The notes under the pieces: model-generated
What the model was told of the DNA's origin: nothing
Databases searched by the model: none
The model's input: only the letters and a program-made list of their open reading frames with translations
In this document: piece by piece, positions 1-5,159 of the stretch
Position numbering within the stretch: position 1 is the stretch's first letter
How the letters are laid out: each line of letters starts with the position of its first letter
Assembly: GCA_030606465.1 (NCBI GenBank)
Contig: JAUWGL010000077.1
Coordinates: forward strand, 1-5,159
Source of the DNA: Thermoplasmata archaeon
GTDB lineage: Archaea > Thermoplasmatota > E2 > DHVEG-1
Length of the DNA: 5,159 bases
Direction of reading: 5' to 3'
Translations under genes and position numbers: made by a program

Positions 1-98
1 TTTGTTCCACATATTGGGCATTTCTCATGTATTTTTTTGTTTTTTTCCTTTCCTTTTATTTTTTCTTTTATAATTTTAACAACCTGAGGTATGAAATC
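1..98 (-). pseudogene. ligA: In-frame continuation of ligA after the TGA (OB-fold end and start of zinc finger)
   Basis: Reading on in the same frame past the TGA gives 32 further codons (98 down to 3) without a stop. They begin D-F-I-P-Q-V-V-K-I-I and end with K-C-P-I-C-G-T. The first part matches the conserved LigA OB-fold segment 'AGDxIPxV'. The C-x-x-C pair (Cys codons at 20-18 and 11-9) fits the first half of the Cys4 zinc finger at its usual distance. No frameshift is needed, so the interruption is one codon. The rest of the gene lies outside the window. It is labelled pseudogene because the stop separates it from the N-terminal half; it is coding if the stop is an error or is read through. 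Confidence 0.8.
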
Positions 99-1238
<1,140 letters not shown>

Positions 1239-2954
1239 TTACACTCCCAGGGTTTTTTCAACCTCTTTTAATGAATATGTGTTTAGGATATCTTTTTTTT
1301 CTAGCCATCCACGACGAGCTGTTGCTATGCCAAACTGCATAAAAGATAAATGATTTAGATTATGTGCATCTGTTCCAAGAACAAACTGGACGTTTTTTTC
1401 CTTAGCCATCTTGGAATGTATATCATTAAGGTCAAGACGATCAGGGAAACAATTAATCTCTAAAAAAGTGTTGGTTTCTCTTGCTACATCAAAAATCTTA
1501 TCTATATCAAGATCAAATGGTTCCCTGCGTCCTATTATACGACAAGTTGGATGAGCAACAAAATTCACATATTTGTTTTCCATGGCTTTTATTATTCTTT
1601 GAGTGATTTCTTCTTTGTCCATTTTAAAACTAATATGAATACCTACTCCTACGAAATCAAATTTTTTAAGAATACTATCAGAGTAATCCAGGGTCCCATC
1701 AGGTTTAATGTCACATTCTGTACCACAAAAAACCCTAAAATCCTTCAGTTTTTTATTTATCTTTTCAATCTCTTTTATTTTTTTAACAACCCGATCTTCA
1801 GACAACCCGTTTGCAACCTTTAAAGACTGTGAATGATCAGCAATGCAAACATACTCATAACCCAGTTTTTGAGCATGATCTGCTATGGTTTCTATTGAAT
1901 CAGTTCCATCACTCCATAGTGAATGAACATGAAAATCACCATGTATATCGTTATAACCCACGATATCAGGAAGTTTATTGTTTGATGCTACTTCGATTTC
2001 ACCACGGTTTTCACGAAGCTCAGGTTCAACATACGATAAACCTAGTTTGTTATACACTTCTTTTTCATCCCTACCAACAATATATTTATCAGTTTCTTTA
2101 TTGAAAAGACCGTATTCATTAAGCTTAAAACCTTTTTTTATTGCAATACCCCGCATCTTAACATTATGCTCCTTGGATCCGGTGAAATACTGCAAAGCAG
2201 CACCATAACTTTCTTTTTTAACAACACGAAGATCAACCTGTAAGTTATCATTGAGAAGAACACTAGTCTTAGTGCTACCTTTTAACAACACCCGCTGAAC
2301 ATTATCATAACCCACGAAATAATCCATAACCTCATCCGCATAATCAGAGGAAGCAAGGATATCTACATCACCAATTGTCTCCTTCATACGTCGAAGACTA
2401 CCAGCAAGACTAACCTTGTCTATTTTATCAAATTTTTTTAGATACTCAAGATAACTATTTCCATCAATATATGCCAAATTAAGGAGTACACGACCACTAG
2501 TTTTCTCTTTAAGAGTGATACCTCGGATAATGTTACGTTCAGTTATCTCCCCGAAACCATCCAATGATCTAAGTTTACCATCAACACAAGCCTTTCGTAA
2601 CTCTTCAATCGTTGTGATATTTAAATTCCGGTAAAGCGCAGAAATCTTCTTTGGACCTAAACCTGAAATCTCTAAAAAACCTAGTAAACCTTCAGGAACC
2701 TCTTTTTTCAGTTTTTCAAGATAATCTAAACGTTCTGTTTCGACTATTTCCTGTATTTTTTTTGCAAGAGCCTCACCAACACCAGAAATAGATCGAAGTC
2801 TGCCCTCCTTTGTAACTGTTTCTATATCTTCATCTAACATTTCAATAGTTTGAGCAGCCATACGATAAGCTCTTGTTTTAAAAAAAATCTCACCTTTTAT
2901 GTCAAGCAGATCCGCTATTTCATATAATATCTCTGCCACAAGCTTGTTTTTCAT
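1239..2954 (-). CDS. polX: Family X DNA polymerase with C-terminal PHP phosphoesterase domain (PolX)
   Basis: This is a DNA repair polymerase that fills short gaps. In studied bacterial relatives the PHP domain adds 3'-5' exonuclease and AP-endonuclease activities. At 571 residues it has the family's usual length (B. subtilis PolX is about 570). The N-terminal 8-kDa-like region and helix-hairpin-helix turns are at SGVG 57-60, SGLG 97-100 and DGFG 132-135. The polymerase palm has GS at 185-186, the two metal aspartates in GDVD (D196, D198), and a third at D241 in QVDLRV. The PHP metal ligands all look present: H342 and H344, D349, D373-H374, E413, H440, H468, D529 and H531. Both active sites therefore appear intact. 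The ATG at 2954 lies 18 bp after rbkR, with a modest AGGTAAG ribosome site at 2965-2959. It is co-oriented with ligA 9 bp downstream, which suggests a fill-and-seal repair pair. Confidence 0.96.
   Translation of the reverse strand: MKNKLVAEILYEIADLLDIKGEIFFKTRAYRMAAQTIEMLDEDIETVTKEGRLRSISGVGEALAKKIQEIVETERLDYLEKLKKEVPEGLLGFLEISGLGPKKISALYRNLNITTIEELRKACVDGKLRSLDGFGEITERNIIRGITLKEKTSGRVLLNLAYIDGNSYLEYLKKFDKIDKVSLAGSLRRMKETIGDVDILASSDYADEVMDYFVGYDNVQRVLLKGSTKTSVLLNDNLQVDLRVVKKESYGAALQYFTGSKEHNVKMRGIAIKKGFKLNEYGLFNKETDKYIVGRDEKEVYNKLGLSYVEPELRENRGEIEVASNNKLPDIVGYNDIHGDFHVHSLWSDGTDSIETIADHAQKLGYEYVCIADHSQSLKVANGLSEDRVVKKIKEIEKINKKLKDFRVFCGTECDIKPDGTLDYSDSILKKFDFVGVGIHISFKMDKEEITQRIIKAMENKYVNFVAHPTCRIIGRREPFDLDIDKIFDVARETNTFLEINCFPDRLDLNDIHSKMAKEKNVQFVLGTDAHNLNHLSFMQFGIATARRGWLEKKDILNTYSLKEVEKTLGV
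1242..1248 (-). promoter_or_regulatory. Shine-Dalgarno site for ligA overlapping the end of polX
   Basis: The minus strand reads GGGAGTG across the last codons of polX, about 12 bp before the ligA ATG at 1229. Its placement within the upstream gene supports ligA being translated from a polycistronic message and supports the chosen start. Confidence 0.55.
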
Positions 2955-2972
2955 AAAATCTTACCTATATTT

Positions 2973-3638
2973 TTACCCGCTAAGATATATCACTATTTTT
3001 ATGTCATCCCCCTCCTTCAAATCTAGTTTCTCCCTGAGAAAACATGGAGATATAAATTCTAAAATGTTTGAGTAATGACTGCGAAGCGGCATAACAATTG
3101 CACCTTCTACACCATTGATTTCAGCTCTAAAACAACCTACACTTCCAAACGTACGATCATTTGTTTTAAATTCGTTAATGTTTATCGCATTATAATTTTT
3201 CAAAAGTCTAAGCTTATTTCGCTCTACATATTTAATCTCAACATTAAGAGTTCCAGGATATGGAGCGAAACCTAGTTTCTCCTTAAATTGATCAACATAA
3301 CCTTTCTGCTCAGTATAATACCGTCCTTCTCCAAGACCTGAGACCACTTTACCCTTGAAAAAAAGTTTTTCGGTTAACTCAAAAATCTGCTGGTACTCCA
3401 AATATTCTTCTTCTAAAAACTCTGTACCTGCATGTGTTATCTGAATAAGCTGTTTTTTAATTCCAAGCTCTCGAGTTATCAAACCTTTTTGATCAAGATC
3501 CAGGAGATATCTGGAAGCGGTCTGCTGACTGGTATCAAGCTGATTAGCTAGTTCAAGAGAAGAAATCTCTATCCTGTTTTTAACCGCTCCAAGTAATGCC
3601 AGCTCTTTTAACGTCTGTAAAAGATATGATTTCATCAT
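2973..3638 (-). CDS. rbkR: CTP-dependent riboflavin kinase with N-terminal winged helix (RbkR-type regulator and enzyme)
   Basis: The C-terminal half (about 96-221) is the archaeal riboflavin kinase domain (DUF120 family), which makes FMN from riboflavin with CTP as phosphate donor. The visible signatures are GLGEGRYY (101-108), LGFAPYPGTLN (122-132, whose Thr and Asn are the metal-site residues known from the Methanocaldococcus enzyme), FGSVGCFRAEI (164-174), AIVMPLRSHY (180-189) and FLREKLDLKEGDDIKI (199-214). The N-terminal part (about 1-90) is a MarR-like winged helix: the recognition-helix area is DTSQQTASRYLLDLDQKGLI and the wing is around 56-68. This fusion matches RbkR, a family described as both riboflavin kinase and transcription regulator of flavin genes; stand-alone RibK is only about 130-140 residues. 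The ATG at 3638 has a strong GGGGGTGA site 6 bp upstream; a second ATG follows at once (3635). The regulatory role here is inferred from architecture. Confidence 0.95.
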   Translation of the reverse strand: MMKSYLLQTLKELALLGAVKNRIEISSLELANQLDTSQQTASRYLLDLDQKGLITRELGIKKQLIQITHAGTEFLEEEYLEYQQIFELTEKLFFKGKVVSGLGEGRYYTEQKGYVDQFKEKLGFAPYPGTLNVEIKYVERNKLRLLKNYNAININEFKTNDRTFGSVGCFRAEINGVEGAIVMPLRSHYSNILEFISPCFLREKLDLKEGDDIKIVIYLSG

Positions 3639-3644
3639 AATAGC

Positions 3645-3652
3645 TCACCCCC
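3645..3652 (-). promoter_or_regulatory. Strong Shine-Dalgarno site for rbkR
   Basis: The minus strand reads GGGGGTGA in the 19-bp gap between the winged-helix gene stop and the rbkR start. It is close to the archaeal anti-SD complement AGGAGGTGA and lies 6 bp before the ATG at 3638. This fixes the rbkR start within the ATG-ATG pair and is the best ribosome site in the operon. Confidence 0.75.
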
Positions 3653-3657
3653 TAATT

Positions 3658-3885
3658 TTATTCAGTAATTTTTACTGCTAACTTCTCACCTTCTTCTGTA
3701 AGAACATATCTGTTACCTTTTTTTTCTACTATACCTCCGTTTATAAAATCATCAGCAACCCTGCGGGCAACATTTCGTATAATGCGATGTTTTTTTGCAA
3801 TTCTATCAATGTTTGTTTCACCCGAGGCAAAACCATCGAAAATTACTCTTCTGAATTTATTCGAAAGTATAAACCCTTCATCCAT
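3658..3885 (-). CDS. Small archaeal winged-helix DNA-binding protein, 75 aa
   Basis: This is a one-domain protein of 75 residues. The predicted helix-turn-helix runs from about residue 12 to 50 (RRVIFDGFASGETNIDRIAKK, then the recognition helix RNVARRVADDFINGGIV), followed by a wing (EKKGNRYVLTEEG, 54-66). The form 'L-S-N-K-x-R-R...GETNIxRI-A-K-K-H...NRYVLTEEGxKLA' resembles small uncharacterised archaeal wHTH proteins. The target is unknown. It is the first gene of the operon, 19 bp before rbkR, so it may be an autoregulator of the cluster or help RbkR; that is inference. The ATG at 3885 is the only possible start: an in-frame TAA lies two codons upstream. No good ribosome site precedes it (only GACGGTAA), so weak or leaderless initiation is possible. 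Confidence 0.88.
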   Translation of the reverse strand: MDEGFILSNKFRRVIFDGFASGETNIDRIAKKHRIIRNVARRVADDFINGGIVEKKGNRYVLTEEGEKLAVKITE

Positions 3886-3919
3886 ATATTATTACCGTCA
3901 GCTTGATTTTTTTAGTAGC

Positions 3920-3944
3920 CGAACTTACCAAAAAAGATAGTTCG
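3920..3944 (-). repeat. Short inverted repeat in the predicted operon leader
   Basis: CGAACT at 3920-3925 and AGTTCG at 3939-3944 are perfect 6-bp complements separated by 13 bases. On the minus-strand message this would be a small hairpin ending about 35 bases before the wHTH start codon. It could be an operator half-site pair or a leader hairpin. The stem is short and chance is possible. Confidence 0.3.
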
Positions 3945-3969
3945 CATACCAATAAATGAGTAGATAGTT
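3935..3969 (+). repeat. 8-bp direct repeat AGATAGTT
   Basis: AGATAGTT occurs at 3935-3942 and again at 3962-3969, 27 bp apart start to start. Both copies lie between the candidate operon TATA box and the wHTH start. Two identical sites in this position could be regulator binding sites, for either winged-helix protein of the operon. In AT-rich sequence this could also be chance. Confidence 0.3.
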
Positions 3970-3977
3970 TACGTCTT

Positions 3978-3988
3978 AATAAATATAG
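3978..3988 (-). promoter_or_regulatory. Candidate TATA box for the minus-strand operon
   Basis: The minus strand reads CTATATTTATT, close to archaeal TATA boxes. Transcription would start about 25 bp downstream, near 3957, leaving a leader of about 70 bases before the wHTH ATG. The upstream bases (CCACCCC) are not a good BRE, so the call is tentative. A second T/A-rich option, ATTTATTGG at 3957-3949, would give a shorter leader. Confidence 0.3.
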
Positions 3989-4101
3989 GGGTGGAAAGAA
4001 ATTTTTTTTTTTCATTATAACGATCTGTTCTTCCCTTTTTTAGAATGATGTTTATAGAGATCTGTAAATTCAGATAACAACTGTAAAGATACCTGATAAT
4101 A

Positions 4102-4111
4102 GTTGTACAAC
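4102..4111. promoter_or_regulatory. 10-bp perfect palindrome, possible operator
   Basis: GTTGTACAAC is a perfect inverted repeat with no spacer. The AGTTGT arm (4101-4106) also pairs with ACAACT at 4077-4082, so the motif occurs partly twice in opposite orientation. It lies in the divergent region, about 215 bp from the operon start and 290 bp from nog1. A dimeric regulator such as a winged-helix protein could bind it; no direct evidence exists. Confidence 0.25.
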
Positions 4112-4129
4112 AAGTCCTTTTAAAGTAAA

Positions 4130-4381
4130 CTAACAGAATAAGGAGTGAGGAGCGATAAAAAATGATAAAAACACAAGATCATGGCGGAAAACGGCTTGGC
4201 CAAAACACTCTATACAAGGATGCATTGGTCTTACATTTGATACATAACGGATATAGAAAAGAACGAGCAAAATTAAAAGTAGAAAGAATGTTAAGACAGG
4301 AAATATAAACCTTGTAGAATCAATAAAATTCTTTGGTTTTAAATGTTTTTTTTCAGAGATAACCTTATTTGTCTTAATCAC
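4130..4381 (-). CDS. Doubtful small membrane protein frame, 83 aa from a GTG
   Basis: The minus frame is open from an ATG at 4456 (108 aa, overlapping the nog1 start by 55 bp) or from the GTG at 4381 (83 aa, used here), ending in TAG. From the GTG it reads as a basic N-terminus (residues 1-24, with KKHLKPK), a 20-residue hydrophobic stretch at 25-44 that would make one membrane helix (N-in by the positive-inside rule), then a tail with C-I-E-C at 56-59. I recognise no family. The open length in non-coding AT-rich DNA and the clean hydrophobic block argue for a gene. The lack of a ribosome site, the lack of a non-overlapping ATG, and an antisense frame with a good SD argue against it. Confidence 0.25.
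   Translation of the reverse strand: MIKTNKVISEKKHLKPKNFIDSTRFIFPVLTFFLLLILLVLFYIRYVSNVRPMHPCIECFGQAVFRHDLVFLSFFIAPHSLFC
4162..4308 (+). CDS. Doubtful small basic protein frame, 48 aa
   Basis: ATG at 4162 to TAA at 4306-4308 encodes 48 residues starting M-I-K-T-Q-D-H-G-G-K-R. The C-terminal third is strongly charged and helix-like (YRKERAKLKVERMLRQEI, residues 31-48). It shows no recognised domain. Support comes from an AGGAGTGAGG ribosome-like site at 4141-4150, 11 bp before the ATG, a TTTTAAAG TATA-like box at 4118-4125 (rather close), and a weak stem (AGAAT 4316-4320 / ATTCT 4328-4332) then an 8-T tract after the stop. It is antisense to the hydrophobic minus-strand frame, so at most one is likely real. 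A frame this short is common by chance. Confidence 0.25.
   Translation: MIKTQDHGGKRLGQNTLYKDALVLHLIHNGYRKERAKLKVERMLRQEI
4316..4353 (+). terminator. Weak stem followed by a T8 tract
   Basis: AGAAT (4316-4320) and ATTCT (4328-4332) form a 5-bp stem with a 7-base loop, and eight T residues follow at 4346-4353. Archaeal RNA polymerase can terminate at T-tracts alone. It would end a plus-strand transcript covering the 48-aa frame before nog1. The tract overlaps the likely nog1 promoter region, so it may simply be AT-rich promoter DNA. Confidence 0.2.
4335..4345 (+). promoter_or_regulatory. Candidate TATA box for nog1
   Basis: GGTTTTAAATG contains TTTTAAAT, a good archaeal TATA-like core. Expected transcription start is near 4365, giving a leader of about 35-40 bases. 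No purine-rich BRE is evident just upstream, so the call rests on the core and its distance. Confidence 0.35.
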
Positions 4382-4401
4382 ATAAAGTTTTTTTAGAAAA
4401 T

Positions 4402-5159
4402 ATGTTTGAAAAAATACCAATTGTGCTTTCTGCTGATGATCTGCTAGATAGATCATTTAAGAGAGCTAAGAAAATACAGATAACTGACAGAAATGCTTTT
4501 TACAGAAAAAAGAAAACCATTATTGCAAAAACAAAAACGTTTTCTGAAAATGTTATTTCAGCATTAGAACGGTACGTAAAACAATTTCCATCTATCGAAA
4601 ATCTTCCGTTGTTTTATCAGGAAATAATAGACATTAAGATCAGTGTTGATAAATTGAAGAAATCGCTTGGTGGTGTTGACTGGGCACGTAAGACCTGTCA
4701 AAGAATTTATTCAAAACAAGTAAAGTCATTAAAAAAATCAAAAAACATTGATTTTTTAAAACAAAAACAAAAGGAGATACATGGTAGAATCTCAAGCATT
4801 GTTAAACAAATAGATAACGAATTAAGTGTTCTTTCTGAAGCACAACACATAATGAAAAAATTCCCTGAAATCCAGGATATTCCAACAGTTGTCATCGCAG
4901 GATATCCTAACGTGGGTAAATCATCGCTTCTCAGATGTCTTTCCTCTGCTAAACCACAAATCGCTCAGTACCCATTTACAACTAAAGAAATCCATGTGGG
5001 TCATATTAAACAAACTGAAAAATACATCGACAAATGTTTTCAGATAATTGACACACCGGGTCTACTTGATAGACCATTTTCTGAAAGAAACGATATAGAA
5101 AAACAAGCAGTCGCGGCATTGACTCATCTTGCTGATATAATAATTTTTATGGTTGATCC
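4402..5159 (+). CDS. NOG1-family ribosome-assembly GTPase, 5' part (cut by window edge)
   Basis: NOG1 is an Obg-related GTPase conserved in archaea and eukaryotes; in eukaryotes it is needed for 60S ribosomal subunit assembly. The window holds 252 complete codons. Residues 1-160 are the helical N-terminal NOG1 domain (MFEKIPIVLSADDLLDRSFKRAKK at the start is typical; GGVDWARKTC at 90-99). The GTPase domain follows, with G1 GYPNVGKS at 167-174, the G2 region YPFTTKEIHVG at 190-200 and G3 DTPG at 217-220, ending IIIFMVD as the gene leaves the window. The NKxD motif and C-terminus are not included. ATG 4402 is the first start after an in-frame TAA at 4375-4377. No Shine-Dalgarno is visible (the preceding bases are a T7 tract and AGAAAAT), so initiation may be leaderless or SD-independent. 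It is transcribed away from the minus-strand operon. Confidence 0.95.
   Translation, partial: MFEKIPIVLSADDLLDRSFKRAKKIQITDRNAFYRKKKTIIAKTKTFSENVISALERYVKQFPSIENLPLFYQEIIDIKISVDKLKKSLGGVDWARKTCQRIYSKQVKSLKKSKNIDFLKQKQKEIHGRISSIVKQIDNELSVLSEAQHIMKKFPEIQDIPTVVIAGYPNVGKSSLLRCLSSAKPQIAQYPFTTKEIHVGHIKQTEKYIDKCFQIIDTPGLLDRPFSERNDIEKQAVAALTHLADIIIFMVD

Larger units (their letters stand above)
3886..4401. other. Divergent intergenic region between the wHTH-rbkR-polX-ligA operon and nog1
   Basis: This 516-bp stretch separates divergent genes and has no certain gene. It contains TATA-like boxes on both strands, an 11-T tract at 4002-4012, an 8-T tract at 4346-4353, a 10-bp palindrome at 4102-4111, an 8-bp direct repeat (3935-3942 and 3962-3969), a short inverted repeat (3920-3944), and two mutually antisense candidate small frames at 4130-4381 (minus) and 4162-4308 (plus). 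It shows no tRNA, rRNA or CRISPR structure. It is long for a compact archaeal genome, where such gaps are often under 200 bp. Confidence 0.8.

Noticed and set aside
1551..2208. Overlapping plus-strand open frames of 76-97 codons opposite polX
   Set aside because: They are antisense to the PHP and palm regions with low-complexity Phe/Tyr/His content; they are shadows of polX codons.
3075..3275. Plus-strand open frame of 66 codons opposite rbkR
   Set aside because: It lies fully inside the conserved kinase domain on the other strand and has no family-like sequence.
4045..4096. Possible C/D box small RNA (ATGATGT at 4045-4051 as box C, CTGA at 4093-4096 as box D)
   Set aside because: Box C is imperfect, internal C'/D' boxes are poor, and the flanks do not pair into a terminal stem.
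4707..4895. Minus-strand open frame of 62 codons opposite nog1
   Set aside because: It is antisense to the nog1 helical domain; the Phe/Cys-rich product is typical of reading A-rich codons backwards.

Overview
The window is AT-rich (about one third G+C by eye) and reads as archaeal chromosome, most likely a euryarchaeon and possibly a Thermoplasmata-like lineage. The evidence is a CTP-dependent riboflavin kinase of the archaeal type fused to a winged helix (RbkR type), an archaeal-style NOG1 GTPase, archaeal Shine-Dalgarno sites and T-rich/TATA-like control sequences. The lineage below Archaea is inference. The NAD+-dependent DNA ligase is of bacterial type, which only some archaea carry.

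Layout. Positions 1-3885 hold four tightly packed minus-strand genes, transcribed from right to left: a 75-aa winged-helix protein (3885-3658), rbkR/ribK (3638-2973), polX (2954-1239) and ligA (1229 to beyond the left edge). Gaps are 19, 18 and 9 bp, so this is probably one operon. Positions 3886-4401 form a divergent intergenic stretch of about 516 bp with promoter-like elements, short repeats, and two mutually antisense small open frames of doubtful status. From 4402 to the right edge runs the 5' part of a plus-strand NOG1-family GTPase gene.

Function. The operon joins flavin cofactor synthesis and its likely regulator (RbkR) with two DNA repair enzymes. PolX (polymerase core plus an intact PHP phosphoesterase domain) can fill short gaps and trim 3' ends. 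LigA would seal the nick. Together they would form a short-patch base-excision-repair pair.

Main anomaly. ligA has an in-frame TGA at 99-101, exactly where the family has the Gly of the 'A/S-G-D-x-I-P' OB-fold motif. The same frame continues past the stop to the window edge with recognisable ligase sequence, including the first Cys pair of the zinc finger. The gene is therefore a nonsense mutant, a sequencing error, or (least likely) recoded. No CRISPR array, insertion sequence, tRNA or rRNA was seen, and I found no convincing undescribed multi-gene system.
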